From: Acetobacteraceae bacterium
GTDB taxonomy: Bacteria > Pseudomonadota > Alphaproteobacteria > Acetobacterales > Acetobacteraceae
DNA length: 64,000 bases
Assembly: GCA_947474705.1 (NCBI GenBank)
Contig: CANJJS010000008.1
Coordinates: 1 to 64,000, forward strand
Direction of reading: 5' to 3'
The stretch's first letter is position 1; every line of letters begins with the position of its first letter. The notes under the pieces are model-generated. The model made no database searches, was not told the origin of the DNA, and worked only from the letters and a program-made list of their open reading frames with translations. This document shows, in pieces, positions 22,141 through 31,350 of the stretch. A program made the position numbers and the translations under genes.

Positions 22141-23478
22141 TCAGGCCGCGTTCGCGGCGGGGGGCGGCACCGCGACCCCGCGCGCGGTGTAATCCCGCAA
22201 TTTGTTTCGTAGGGCACGGATGGAAATGCCTAGAATGGTGGCCGCATGGGTGCGGTTGCCAAGGGTGTGGCCAAGGGTTTCGATGATCAGGTCGCGCTCG
22301 ACGTCTTCCATCCGGCGTCCGACCAGCGAGGCGATGCCGCCTTCCGCCGTTCCGGTCGACAGCGCGCGCTGGGTCCCATCCGCCTGGGTTAGTTCCACTC
22401 CGGCCGCGCCGATCTCGGAGCCATCGGCGAGCAGGACGGCGCGATGGATAACGTTTTCGAGTTCGCGGACGTTGCCACGCCAATGGTGGCCGGTCAGCCG
22501 GTCCATCGCGGCCCGCGACAAAGGGCGGTACGGCAGGCCGTTCACATCGGCGAATTTCCGGCAGAAATAGTCTGAGAGCGCCGCGATGTCGCCGGGCCGT
22601 TCGCGCAGCGGCGGGATCGCCAGGCTGACGACATTCAACCGGAAATACAGATCCTCCCGAAATGTCCCTTTGCGAACCTCCGCGTGCAGGTCGCGGTTGG
22701 TGGTGGCGAGGATGCGGACATCCACTTTCACCGGCGCGGTGCCGCCGAGCCGATCGATCTCGCGCTCCTGCAACGCGCGCAGAAGTTTCGCCTGTAACCT
22801 TATGTCCATCTCGGAGATTTCGTCCAGCAGCAGCGTGCCGCGGTTGGCGGCCTCGAATTTGCCCAGACGGCGGGCGGCGGCGCCGGAAAAAGCGCCTTTT
22901 TCGTGGCCGAACAATTCGGATTCGAGGAGATTTTCCGGTATGGCGGCGCAGTTCAGGGCGACGAAGGGGCCGCCGCTCCGGCGGGATTTGCGGTGGATGT
23001 GGCGCGCCAGGATTTCCTTTCCGGTGCCGGACTCGCCGCTGATCATGATCGAGGCATCGGCGCGCGCCACCTGTTCGGCGCGGCGGATGGTGGCTTCCAT
23101 CAGTGGGTCGTGCGCGATCAGGACGTGGGTTTCGCCGGACGCGGCTTCCAGGATGGCGGCGATCAGGTCCGGGTCAGGCGGCAGCGGCAGGAATTCGCGC
23201 GCGCCGGCCTGGATCGCGCGGACGGCGGCGTCGGGGTCGTCGCCGGTGCCGCAGGCGACGACGGGGATGGCGATGCGCTCGGCCGCCAGCGCCGCGACGA
23301 CGGCGCCGACATCGTGGTTCAGGTCGCACAGCACCAGGTCGAAATGCGCGTCCGCCCGCAGCCGGGCCAGCGCGCTGTCGGCGTTATCGGCCTGATCCAG
23401 CTTCGCCCCGCGCCGCATCGCGATCTGCGCCGCCTGCCCGAGGTCGCCGGACAAGGAACCGACAATAAGGACCTTCAT
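22141..23478 (-). CDS. flbD: Sigma-54-dependent flagellar regulator FlbD
   Basis: A 445-residue enhancer-binding activator. The N-terminal receiver-like domain keeps D52 (LCDLNHD) but lacks the acidic pair normally found at its start, as expected for FlbD-type proteins that need no ordinary kinase. The AAA+ domain has Walker A GESGTGKE (148-155) and the sigma-54 contact loop GAFSGA (195-200), where most members have GAFTGA. A Fis-type helix-turn-helix (NRTHAATILGISIRALRNKL) closes it. In Caulobacter, FlbD activates late flagellar promoters and represses fliF. Its place behind fliN supports the same job here. The T-to-S change is conservative. Confidence 0.92.
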   Translation of the reverse strand: MKVLIVGSLSGDLGQAAQIAMRRGAKLDQADNADSALARLRADAHFDLVLCDLNHDVGAVVAALAAERIAIPVVACGTGDDPDAAVRAIQAGAREFLPLPPDPDLIAAILEAASGETHVLIAHDPLMEATIRRAEQVARADASIMISGESGTGKEILARHIHRKSRRSGGPFVALNCAAIPENLLESELFGHEKGAFSGAAARRLGKFEAANRGTLLLDEISEMDIRLQAKLLRALQEREIDRLGGTAPVKVDVRILATTNRDLHAEVRKGTFREDLYFRLNVVSLAIPPLRERPGDIAALSDYFCRKFADVNGLPYRPLSRAAMDRLTGHHWRGNVRELENVIHRAVLLADGSEIGAAGVELTQADGTQRALSTGTAEGGIASLVGRRMEDVERDLIIETLGHTLGNRTHAATILGISIRALRNKLRDYTARGVAVPPPAANAA

Positions 23479-23494
23479 GGCGCGGGCTTCTCCG

Positions 23495-23812
23495 TCACGA
23501 TGGCGCTCGATCGCCTTTGACGATTTCCGTCATGGTCACGCCCAGACGCGTGTCGTCGACCATCACGACCTCGCCGCGCGCGACCAGGCGGTTGTTCACG
23601 TAGATATCGATGGCCTCCCCCAGCTTCCGGTCGAGTTCGACCACGGCGCCGCGGCCGAGTTTCAGCAACTGGCTGACCTGCATGGTGGTTTTGCCCAGAA
23701 CGGCGCTGACCGTGACGGGGATGTCGTAGACGGCCTCCAGCTCGCGCGCGGATTTAGGGGCGCCGCCTTCGGCGGTATCGGAGAGTTCGGTGAGTTCCAT
23801 GTCATTCGACAA
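23495..23812 (-). CDS. fliN: Flagellar motor switch protein FliN
   Basis: FliN (105 residues) forms part of the C-ring that switches rotation and assists export. The SpoA domain is clear: IPVTVSAVLGKTTMQVSQLL, LGRGAVVELDRKLGEAIDIY and NNRLVARGEVVMVDDTRLGV. Start choice: TTG at 23812 has GAAGGA 8 bases upstream inside the end of fliH, whereas the ATG at 23800 has no usable site, so the TTG is preferred. It overlaps fliH by 11 bases. Confidence 0.94.
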   Translation of the reverse strand: MSNDMELTELSDTAEGGAPKSARELEAVYDIPVTVSAVLGKTTMQVSQLLKLGRGAVVELDRKLGEAIDIYVNNRLVARGEVVMVDDTRLGVTMTEIVKGDRAPS

Positions 23813-24524
23813 GCGCCGGTTCCTTCGCGGTTCTGTTGGTTTTGGCGGTTTCGGTTGTCAGCAGTCCCGCGGGCGCCAGGATGTCTTCGATCTGGCGCCA
23901 CAGGGCCGCCGTGTCGCGGTTGGCGTCGCCATGTTCCCAGGCGATTTTGACGTCGCCCATGGCGATCGCGTCGGTCGGGATCAGGCGCACTTTGCCGGCC
24001 AGATCGGGGTCGAGCGCGTCGATTTCCGCTGTCATTTCGGCGGCGATATGTGGGTTCACACGCACCGAAATTTTGGGTTCGCGCCGCAGCGCGGGCAGAA
24101 TTTCGCGCAGGATGGCCGCGGCCTCCGCCTTGCCGTGACGGGCGCACAGGCTGGGGAACGATGTCGCGAAGCAGTCCATCAGCAGTCGCGCCATCGCCGC
24201 CGCGGCGTCCTCGGCGATCGCGGCGGCGTCTTCCCGCGCGGCGGCGATTTGCGCGGAGATGTCCGCCAGCGCTTTTCCCGCCGCGGCTTTGGCGGAGCAT
24301 TCGAACTCCGTCTGGGCGGCGTCGCGGCCTTCGCGGTGCGCCGCTTCCCGCGCGGTTTCCAGTTCCGCGGCGGAAAAGGCGGGCTCCACGACCTCCGGTT
24401 CCGGCGGGGGTGGCGGGGCCGGCGGGCGGTCGAAATCCTCGTCGAACAGCGCCCCGCCGCTCCGGGCGGCGGCGCCGGCGTTGTAGGTCCTGGCACCGAA
24501 GATATTGGTGAACGCCTCACTCAT
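23802..24524 (-). CDS. fliH: FliH/FlbE-like flagellar assembly protein
   Basis: The 240-residue product has a proline-rich N-terminal stretch (PPAPPPPPEPEVVEP, about 34-48), a long Ala/Glu-rich helical middle and a globular C-terminal part (about 115-215), as in FliH, the regulator of the FliI export ATPase. Sequence conservation in this family is low, so the call leans on position: in Caulobacter the corresponding gene between fliG and fliN is flbE/fliH. ATG at 24524 is used; a GTG at 24530 overlapping the fliG stop as GTGA is the alternative. A charged, basic linker ends the protein before fliN. Confidence 0.8.
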   Translation of the reverse strand: MSEAFTNIFGARTYNAGAAARSGGALFDEDFDRPPAPPPPPEPEVVEPAFSAAELETAREAAHREGRDAAQTEFECSAKAAAGKALADISAQIAAAREDAAAIAEDAAAAMARLLMDCFATSFPSLCARHGKAEAAAILREILPALRREPKISVRVNPHIAAEMTAEIDALDPDLAGKVRLIPTDAIAMGDVKIAWEHGDANRDTAALWRQIEDILAPAGLLTTETAKTNRTAKEPALVE

Positions 24525-24526
24525 GA

Positions 24527-25549
24527 TCACACCACCAGTTCATCGTCTTTGCCTCCACCGATCTCGATCTGACCCTGTGCCGCCAGTTCCTTCGCCAGGT
24601 TGACGATCCCGCCCTGCGCGTCTTCGACGTCGCGCAGTTTGACGGGACCCAGCGCGGCGATGTCCTCGCGCAGCATCTTCGCGGCGCGTTCCGACAGGTT
24701 GCCCAGAAACATTTCCTTGATTTTGTCCGACGCGCCCTTGAGCGCGACCGGAAGTTTGTCTTTTTCCACGGAGCGCAGCAGCGTTTGCACGGCGGGTCCG
24801 GACAGGCGTTGCAGGTCGTCGAAGGTAAACATCAGCGACTTGATCTTTTCCGCCGACTCGCGATTGCGCTCTTCCAGCCCGTTGACGAAGCGCGCTTCCG
24901 CGGCGCGATCCAGGTTGTTGAAGATTTCCGCCATCAATTCGTGCGAATCGCGGCGCGAGCTGCGTGCCAGGTTCGACATGAATTCGGACCGCAGCGTGCG
25001 TTCGACGCCGTCCAGGACTTCTTTTTGCACGGTTTCCATGCGCAGCATCCGCATGACCACTTCCATCGCGAAGGGATCGGGCAGCAACGCCAGGACACGC
25101 GCGGAATGATCGGGGCGGATTTTCGACAACACGACGGCGACGGTCTGCGGATATTCGTTTTTCAGGTAATTCGCGAGCACGTCTTCGTTGACGTTGCCCA
25201 GCTTGTCCCACATCGTCCGTCCCGCCGGTCCGCGAATTTCCTCCATGATCTGCGCGACGCGTTCGCGCGGCAGGGTTTTCAGCAGCAGGCTTTCGGTGCT
25301 TTCGAAACTACCGACCAGGCTGCCGTTGGAGCCCAGGGATTCGACGAAATCGTTGCAGAGTCTTTCCACGACCTCGGCGCGGACGGCGCCGAGCTGGGAC
25401 ATGGCGGCGGAGATATCGCGGATTTCGTCCTCGTGCATCATCGAGAACAGGCGTCCGCATTGCTCCTCGCCCAGCGCGAGCATCACGATCGCGGCTTTTT
25501 GCGCGCCGCGGAGACTTCGGAAATCGTCGAGTTTCGCCGGTTCAGCCAT
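24527..25549 (-). CDS. fliG: Flagellar motor switch protein FliG
   Basis: FliG (340 residues) couples the MS-ring protein FliF to the C-ring and provides the torque helix facing the stator. The N-terminal domain ([12 protein letters not shown]), the middle EHPQ-like segment written here [14 protein letters not shown], and the charged C-terminal helix [20 protein letters not shown] are all readable. Length is normal. ATG at 25549 overlaps the fliF stop by 8 bases with AGGA just upstream; an ATG at 25570 is possible. Confidence 0.96.
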   Translation of the reverse strand: MAEPAKLDDFRSLRGAQKAAIVMLALGEEQCGRLFSMMHEDEIRDISAAMSQLGAVRAEVVERLCNDFVESLGSNGSLVGSFESTESLLLKTLPRERVAQIMEEIRGPAGRTMWDKLGNVNEDVLANYLKNEYPQTVAVVLSKIRPDHSARVLALLPDPFAMEVVMRMLRMETVQKEVLDGVERTLRSEFMSNLARSSRRDSHELMAEIFNNLDRAAEARFVNGLEERNRESAEKIKSLMFTFDDLQRLSGPAVQTLLRSVEKDKLPVALKGASDKIKEMFLGNLSERAAKMLREDIAALGPVKLRDVEDAQGGIVNLAKELAAQGQIEIGGGKDDELVV

Positions 25550-27227
25550 TTTCCTGCGCCATCCAGCCACGCATGATCGTCAAGGTTTCGTCGGGATGTT
25601 TCGATACGATATCGGCGAGTTTCCGCAGCGAGGACGCGCGCAACTGGCCTTCGATCTGGCTCATGGAGATCATGGCCTCGTCTTCGAGATGCGCGGCGGA
25701 GGCTTCTCCGCCCGGCGCGGGCAGCGCCATCATGCCATTCGGTCCCATGACCGCCTGGCCGCCGGCGCCGGGTCCCGCCAGCATTCCGCCAGCGCCGCCG
25801 CCCGCCGCGGCCGTGCCGTCGGCCAAAGCGAGACCGCCTGGCGCGAGGGCGGTCAATCGCGTCACCATCGGCCGCAACACCAGCAGCAGCGCCAGGAGCC
25901 CAATCACGCCGAACAAGGCGCTTTGCGCGAGGCGCATGAAGTCCGGCTTGTCCAGCCGCACGCCCAGCAATCCGCCGGTGTCCGCGGGCGGGGGTTCCTC
26001 GACCACGAATCGCATGCTGACGACGGAGACCTGGTCGCCGCGCTTGTCGTCGAAGCCGATCGCGGTTTTCACCAGGGTGGTGATCCGCTCCAGATCCTCC
26101 GCCGGGCGCGGTTGCCAGATCGGCTTGCCGTCGGGCCCGGGCGCGGCGATGCCGTCGATCATGACGGCGAGGCTGATGCGATCGATTTGCGGTTGTTCGC
26201 GCATCAGCGTGCGGACGGTCTTGCCGATTTCGTAGTTCGTCGTTTCTTCCTGCCGCCCTTCCTGGGAGCCATTGTTCTGGGCGCCGTTGTCGGCGTTGGG
26301 CAGGTTGTTTTGCGCGGTGACGGCGCCGTTCGCCTCGGAGGTTTTCGACGTGGAGTTCACCGACTGGGAACTGCGGGTGACCTGGCCGTCGGGATCGTAC
26401 TGTTCCTTTGTTTCGCTGACCTTGTCGAAATTCATCCGGACATTGGCTTCGGCGCGGACACGGCCGGGCCCCAGGGTTTTTTCGAGCATTTCCTCGACCG
26501 CCCGGGACAGGCGCATTTCCGCCGCGCGGCGCAGTTCCTCGGCGGTGGCCGCCTGCGCGGCCTGCGTCACGGGCTGGCCGGCCTTCGCCAGCAGATCGCC
26601 GCGGGCGTCGACGATGGCGATGTTGTGGGGACGCAGGCCCGGCACGGCGGCGGCGACCAGGTTCAGGATCGCCTGCGTGCCCTCTCGGTCCAGCCGTTGC
26701 GCGCCCGCCATCGTCAGCATCACGCTCGCCTGGGCGTCCTGTTGTTCGCGCGCGAACGGCTCCCGCCGCGGCAGGACCAGGTGGACGCGCGCCATGCGGA
26801 TGCCGCGGATGGAGCGGATCGTGCGGGCGAGTTCGCCTTCCAACGCGCGGGTCTCGCTGATTTTCTGCTGGAAGGAGGAGAACAGATACCCGTCGCCGCG
26901 ATCGAACAATTCGTACCCGATGGAGCCGCCGGACGGCAGCCCGTCTTTGGCGAGCAACATGCGGGATTCCGGCACCTGATCGGCGGGCACCAGGATTTGC
27001 GCGCCGCCGCCCGCGATCCGGTACGGCACATGCCGGCGGTTGAGCTGCTCGACGATCTGGCTGGCGTCGCGCGGGTCGAGATCGCCATACAGCAACACCA
27101 TTTGGTCATTGGAACCCGCGCGCAAAATCATCGTCGCCAGCAAGGCCACCAGGCCAAGCGCCACCACCGCCATCGCGGCCAGCCGCGTGGGTCCGAGGGC
27201 TTTCAGCCCATCGAGAACCGCCTTCAT
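25542..27227 (-). CDS. fliF: Flagellar MS-ring protein FliF
   Basis: FliF (561 residues) builds the membrane MS-ring on which the motor assembles. One N-terminal helix ([19 protein letters not shown]) is followed by the YscJ/FliF ring-building domain ([16 protein letters not shown], then [20 protein letters not shown]). A low-complexity Gln/Asn/Ser region lies at about 300-345, then a second helix ([18 protein letters not shown]) and a cytoplasmic tail ([21 protein letters not shown]) that binds FliG. The ATG at 27227 gives a family-like N-terminus; starts at 27272 (AAGGGA immediately before it) and 27311 are open. It is the first gene of the operon. Confidence 0.95.
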   Translation of the reverse strand: MKAVLDGLKALGPTRLAAMAVVALGLVALLATMILRAGSNDQMVLLYGDLDPRDASQIVEQLNRRHVPYRIAGGGAQILVPADQVPESRMLLAKDGLPSGGSIGYELFDRGDGYLFSSFQQKISETRALEGELARTIRSIRGIRMARVHLVLPRREPFAREQQDAQASVMLTMAGAQRLDREGTQAILNLVAAAVPGLRPHNIAIVDARGDLLAKAGQPVTQAAQAATAEELRRAAEMRLSRAVEEMLEKTLGPGRVRAEANVRMNFDKVSETKEQYDPDGQVTRSSQSVNSTSKTSEANGAVTAQNNLPNADNGAQNNGSQEGRQEETTNYEIGKTVRTLMREQPQIDRISLAVMIDGIAAPGPDGKPIWQPRPAEDLERITTLVKTAIGFDDKRGDQVSVVSMRFVVEEPPPADTGGLLGVRLDKPDFMRLAQSALFGVIGLLALLLVLRPMVTRLTALAPGGLALADGTAAAGGGAGGMLAGPGAGGQAVMGPNGMMALPAPGGEASAAHLEDEAMISMSQIEGQLRASSLRKLADIVSKHPDETLTIMRGWMAQENG

Positions 27228-27318
27228 CGACCGGTCGTCCGTTGCGAGTTCGGTGGCATGGCGCCGCCTCATTCCCTTCGCGTTGCTGTTTTGGCGGCGT
27301 GAAGGTGGCACCGAATAC

Positions 27319-27333
27319 TTAGCGAACCGTTAA
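27319..27333 (-). promoter_or_regulatory. CtrA-like box upstream of fliF
   Basis: On the plus strand the site reads TTAG, 7 bases, TTAA, i.e. TTAA-N7-CTAA on the fliF strand. It differs at one position from the full CtrA site TTAA-N7-TTAA known from Caulobacter class II flagellar promoters. It sits about 92 bases upstream of the preferred fliF start. The ctrA gene itself is not in the window. Confidence 0.4.
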
Positions 27334-27394
27334 CAAGGGCGGCAGTTTTTGCCGGGGTTGCCGGTCAATGTCGCATCGGCATACGCTGGCCTGT

Positions 27395-28222
27395 ATGACC
27401 GACTTAAAATCCCCCGAAACCCGCGTTCCCTTGGGTCCGCTGGTCGATACGCACGCGCATATTTATCCGCGGAATACCCCGCTGATCGAGGGCGCGACCC
27501 ATCGGCCCGTCCGCGACGTCACGCCAGAAGAATACGCAAGTGTGCTGGATGCGCATGGCGTGTTGTTCGGCGTTCACGCCGCCGCGAGCTTCATGGGCCC
27601 CTACAACGACTACACGCTCGCCGCGCTGGCGCGTTACCCGCGTTTGCGCGCGACGGCGATCGTGGAACCGTCCGTCAGCCTGACGGAGTTGCGGGAGATG
27701 AACGCGGCGGGGGTGGTCGGGATCCGGTTCTCGCTGCGCGATTATAAGGGGACGCCGGACCTGCGGACGATTGAATACAAGCGTTTGTTTCGTCGCGTCG
27801 CCGACCTGGATTGGCATGTCCATGTGTTCGCCGAGGGCGAGCGGATCGCCATGTTGACGGAGCAATTGCTGGAAACCGACGTCAAGATCGTCATCGACCA
27901 TTATGGCAATCCGAAGCCGGATCAGGGGGAGAACGCCCCGGGGTTTCAGGCGGCGTTACGGGCGATCGCGTCGGGCCGGGGCTGGGTCAAATTGTCCGCG
28001 CCCTATCGCTCGCCGGGGTGCGATCACGCGGGGCTGGCGGCGGCGCTGTTGGCCGAAGGCGGGCCGGAGCGGCTTTTGTTCGCGAGCGACTGGCCGTTCG
28101 TGGGTCACGAGACCACGGTCACCTACCGCCAAATGGTGGAAAGCTTCGAGCGGGTTGTGCCGGACGCGGCGACGCGGCTGCGGATCGGGCGGACGGCGGC
28201 GCGGCTGTATAAGTTCGCGTGA
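27395..28222 (+). CDS. Amidohydrolase-family (2-pyrone-4,6-dicarboxylate hydrolase-like) protein
   Basis: A TIM-barrel hydrolase of 275 residues. The metal-binding HxH is in LVDTHAHIYP, later ligands are suggested by DWHVHVFAE and VIDHYGNP, and the closing aspartate is in LFASDWPFVGH. This arrangement matches amidohydrolase_2 enzymes such as 2-pyrone-4,6-dicarboxylate lactonase, which open lactone rings. The actual substrate is unknown. ATG at 27395 gives a natural N-terminus, and a second ATG at 27368 is in frame. It is divergent from fliF and shares its upstream region. Confidence 0.85.
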   Translation: MTDLKSPETRVPLGPLVDTHAHIYPRNTPLIEGATHRPVRDVTPEEYASVLDAHGVLFGVHAAASFMGPYNDYTLAALARYPRLRATAIVEPSVSLTELREMNAAGVVGIRFSLRDYKGTPDLRTIEYKRLFRRVADLDWHVHVFAEGERIAMLTEQLLETDVKIVIDHYGNPKPDQGENAPGFQAALRAIASGRGWVKLSAPYRSPGCDHAGLAAALLAEGGPERLLFASDWPFVGHETTVTYRQMVESFERVVPDAATRLRIGRTAARLYKFA

Positions 28223-28317
28223 GGCGACATGCGTAAACCCTGACCGTTGGCTTTTCGTCACGGTCGGCGAAGGTGGCCATTTTTGTCTCGCGGTGTTCGT
28301 TTCGGGGAAGTCGTGGG

Positions 28318-28337
28318 TGGTCCGCCTTCGCGGACCA
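28318..28337. repeat. REP-like palindrome, second copy
   Basis: TGGTCCGC and GCGGACCA pair perfectly around CTTC and are followed by TGACGG. The core TGGTCCG/CGGACCATGAC is shared with the palindrome at 6142-6164. It lies between the ends of two convergent genes, so it may also terminate transcription. Confidence 0.5.
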
Positions 28338-28443
28338 TGACGGTGTGTGGGCCGTGACGGGATGCGGGCGGCGATGGAACGCGTACCGGCGCGTCAACGG
28401 AGCGGTTATTGTTGGGCGTCGCGTGAACCCCGGCCCGCGCCCG

Positions 28444-28779
28444 TCAGAACGTTTTGAACAGCGCGAGCAGGACACCCACGGCCGTTGGCAGGGCGCACCC
28501 GATCAGCGCCTTCGCCGCCGAACGTCCGCGCGCGAGGCTCGCGAGGGCGAGGCTGGCGTTCATCAGGAAGAACCCGGCGGAGACGGCGGCGCATAGCAGG
28601 ATCGCGAAGGCGATACCGCCCAGACTTTGGGTGCCAGGGGGGCGGGGGCCGTCGAGGGCGAGGGCGAAGGGAAACAGCAGCGCCACGAACCCGATATAGA
28701 GGATATTGCGTTGTCCGAACTTCAGCCATGACGCGGGGGTCATGTCGGGCACGTCGTTCTCGTCGCGTCCGTACGCCAT
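28444..28779 (-). CDS. Small integral membrane protein of unknown function
   Basis: The product has 111 residues with a polar N-terminus (about 20) and three hydrophobic helices (about 25-43, 53-80 and 90-108). No family motif is recognised. It starts 8 bases after the end of the racemase-like gene on the same strand, so the two are probably co-transcribed with the nitronate monooxygenase upstream. A helper role in that cluster is conjecture. Confidence 0.6.
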   Translation of the reverse strand: MAYGRDENDVPDMTPASWLKFGQRNILYIGFVALLFPFALALDGPRPPGTQSLGGIAFAILLCAAVSAGFFLMNASLALASLARGRSAAKALIGCALPTAVGVLLALFKTF

Positions 28780-28787
28780 GTCGCGCC

Positions 28788-29543
28788 TCACGCCGGGGAT
28801 TGATCGCCGACGATGCGCCGCATCAGCGCGGGACTCAAGCCCTTGGCTGGTTTCAACCGTGGGCGGGCGAAACTGCCGCGTTGCGGCGGGCGTGTGTTCA
28901 GGCCCACCACGGCTTCGGCCATGCGGACGGCGCAACTGACGCCGTCGAGGGTGGGGACCGGGATTTGGTCCGCTGACTCGCGCGCGAGGCCGGCGATCGG
29001 GCCGCCGCCGAAGATGATGACCTCGGCCTCGTCGTCCTCGATGGCACGGAAACATTCCGCCAGCAGGCGGTCGCGGAACTGGTCCTTGGCCGCGGTGATG
29101 TCGGGGATGGGCACGTCCAGCGCGCGGACGCTGACCAGGCGGGCGGCGAGGCCGTGTTCCCGCGCGCATTCCTGGTACCAGCGGCGCAGGCGCCCGGTCA
29201 GGCAGACGATGGAAAAGCGCCGGCCCAAGGTCCAGGCGGTGAGGAGGGCTGATTCGGCGATGCCGAAGATGGGGATGTCGGCGAATTCCCGCGCGGCGGC
29301 CAGGCCGGGATCGCCGAAGGCGGAGACGATCGCGGCGTCGTGGCCCTCCATATGGTTCGCCAGCGCGTCGAGCACGGCGTGCCCGGCGATCGCCGCCTCC
29401 GCGCGGTTTTCGATGTATTGCGTGCCGAAGGCGGCGCTGACCGCGGCGATCTCCGTGCCGGGCGAGGCGAAGCGGCGTGCCTCCGCCGCCATCGCGTCCG
29501 TCATCGCCGCCGTGATGTTGGGGTTGATCAGCAGCAGTTTCAT
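28788..29543 (-). CDS. Asp/Glu/hydantoin racemase superfamily protein lacking both catalytic cysteines
   Basis: A 251-residue protein of the aspartate/glutamate/hydantoin racemase fold, beginning with the typical LLLINPNITAAMT. Enzymes of this fold use two cysteines, in ACFxDPG and GCAG contexts. Here those positions are A75 (SAFGDPG) and G180 (FGGGPIAG), so ordinary two-base racemisation is not expected. Other cysteines exist (VSCAVRMAE) but not at the catalytic places. It could be a decarboxylase-, isomerase- or binding-type variant. It abuts the nitronate monooxygenase directly (stop and start adjacent), suggesting a shared pathway. Confidence 0.82.
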   Translation of the reverse strand: MKLLLINPNITAAMTDAMAAEARRFASPGTEIAAVSAAFGTQYIENRAEAAIAGHAVLDALANHMEGHDAAIVSAFGDPGLAAAREFADIPIFGIAESALLTAWTLGRRFSIVCLTGRLRRWYQECAREHGLAARLVSVRALDVPIPDITAAKDQFRDRLLAECFRAIEDDEAEVIIFGGGPIAGLARESADQIPVPTLDGVSCAVRMAEAVVGLNTRPPQRGSFARPRLKPAKGLSPALMRRIVGDQSPA

Positions 29544-30956
29544 TCAGCGTCCCGTCAGGATGCGCTCGACCAGTTGCTTCACCGAGGGGATGAAACCGTT
29601 CGAGTAAAACGGGTCCTTCGCGAAGCGGTAGCCGTTATGGCCGGAGAACAGCAGGTTCTTTTCCAGCGCTTCCGCGTCGTCGCCCGCGTGGACCGAGCCT
29701 TGCAGGCCCTTCTGGATGCAGAAGCTGCGGGGATCGGCGCGCTTGTTGGTGGAAAAGTCGGGCGTGTGTTGCGACCAGTTGGAAAACCGGCAGGTGCTGA
29801 GGCAGCCCATGCAATCCGCCTGGTCTTTGAGGATTTCCGGGACTTTCTCCGGTTCCACGAAAATCAGTGTGGAATCCGGGGTCCGCATCGCATCCGTGTA
29901 TCCCTGCGCTTCCCATTCCCGCACCCGAGCCAGGTCCGCGTGAGTCAGATAGACGATGCGCTTGCGGGGACCGACGCCGTATTCCGCGACATGGTCGCCG
30001 ACGGCTTCGGCGGTATAGGCGGCCTGACGCTCGGTCCGGCCCTTGAGTTCTTGCAGGAAGGGATTGTGGATCGCGCTGGAATAGAAACCGGTGGGGCTGA
30101 ACCGGTTGAGGTAGATGTCGCCTTCGTTCAGCGTCATCAGCTTCCGCTTCCAATTGTCCGGAATCGGGCTTTCCTGGGTTAACAGCGGGCGGGTGCCGAA
30201 CTGGAACGCGATGGGGCCGATTTCCGGGTTGTCGAACCAGTGCTCCCATTCTTCCAGCCACCAGACGCCGCCGGCCATGATGATCGGGGTTTCCTGTAAC
30301 CCATACTCGTTCATGACTTTCCGCAGCGCGGCGACGCGGGGGTAGGGGTCTTCAGGTTTTTGCGGGTTCTCGCTGTTCGACAGGCCGTTATGCCCGCCGG
30401 CGAGCCAGGGGTCTTCGTACACCACGCCGCCCAACAGTGACGCGGCTTTGTGATAGGCGCGCTTCCACAGGGCGCTGAACGCGCGGGCCGAGGAAATAAT
30501 CGGATAATAATGGACGTTGAACTTCGTCGCGATGTCGGACAGGCGATAGGGCATGCCGGCGCCGCAGGTGACGCCGTGGATCAGACCCTTCGCCTGCTCC
30601 AGCACCTGGTCGATCACCCGCTCCGCGCCGCCCATCTCCCACAGGATATTCATGTGGATGCGGCCTTTGCCGCCGGTGATGTCGTGCGCGCGGCGGGCCT
30701 GCTCGACGCCGCCCTTGACGGCGTAGCCGATCAGTTCCTCGTGCCGCTCCCGTCGCGTGCGGGCGTGGTAAATCTGCGGAATGGGCTTGCCGCCGGCGTC
30801 GTAGCTGTCGGCGTTCACGCCGCTGATCGTGCCGACCCCGCCGCCCAAAGACCAATGGCCCGCCGTGATGCCGTTGGACACGGCAACCCCCTTGCCGCCT
30901 TCCACCAGAGGCAGGACGTCCACGCCGCCCATGCGGATCGCGTTAATCGCTCGCAT
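29544..30956 (-). CDS. Nitronate monooxygenase-family flavoprotein with C-terminal cysteine cluster
   Basis: This 470-residue FMN-binding TIM-barrel protein belongs to the 2-nitropropane dioxygenase family. GGGVGTISGV near the N-terminus and the phosphate-binding IIMAGGVW and FQFGTRPLLT segments are typical. It is longer than ordinary nitronate monooxygenases (about 320-380). The extra C-terminal part carries C382-x2-C385-x3-C389 (CMGCLSTC) and C413, an arrangement able to hold an iron-sulfur cluster or zinc. Whether it oxidises nitronates or acts as an enoyl-reductase-like enzyme cannot be decided from sequence. It leads a three-gene minus-strand cluster with the racemase-like and small membrane proteins. 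Confidence 0.85.
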   Translation of the reverse strand: MRAINAIRMGGVDVLPLVEGGKGVAVSNGITAGHWSLGGGVGTISGVNADSYDAGGKPIPQIYHARTRRERHEELIGYAVKGGVEQARRAHDITGGKGRIHMNILWEMGGAERVIDQVLEQAKGLIHGVTCGAGMPYRLSDIATKFNVHYYPIISSARAFSALWKRAYHKAASLLGGVVYEDPWLAGGHNGLSNSENPQKPEDPYPRVAALRKVMNEYGLQETPIIMAGGVWWLEEWEHWFDNPEIGPIAFQFGTRPLLTQESPIPDNWKRKLMTLNEGDIYLNRFSPTGFYSSAIHNPFLQELKGRTERQAAYTAEAVGDHVAEYGVGPRKRIVYLTHADLARVREWEAQGYTDAMRTPDSTLIFVEPEKVPEILKDQADCMGCLSTCRFSNWSQHTPDFSTNKRADPRSFCIQKGLQGSVHAGDDAEALEKNLLFSGHNGYRFAKDPFYSNGFIPSVKQLVERILTGR

Positions 30957-31350
30957 GGCGGATCAGATCGGACGGACCGCGCGGGTGGCGCGGGAGAGGA
31001 AAGCATGCATGAGGCCGTGAGACTCCTGGGTGTCGTGTACGCCGGTTGGAATATCGTGTTCGAACGCCGCGATATGCTCTTGGCACAGAGGGTTGTCACC
31101 CCTGGGCGGCATTTCACGGCGGGTGCATAGCGGATTGTGACGGGTCTGTGAACGGCGTGCACCAGACGCGGACGCGGCGCGCGCGATCCCGCGCGGACCG
31201 TTAATAATATCGGGAAAGTAACAGATCGCGCCCCGCGGCCGGGAAGGGCGGGCGCGAACGGCGATCGTTACAGGCTTTTCCTGTCAGGCCGATTGCCAAT
31301 ACGGTCCGGTCCATGCCATTGTTGGAAAAACCGAGACGATGGGGAGAAAA
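30957..31350. other. Gene-free region between divergent genes
   Basis: This is the shared upstream region of the nitronate monooxygenase gene (minus) and the sulfite dehydrogenase gene (plus). It contains an A+T-richer patch around 31200-31220 (TTAATAATATC) that could belong to a promoter, but no well-spaced -35/-10 pair was found. Nothing resembling an RNA gene is visible. Confidence 0.45.
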
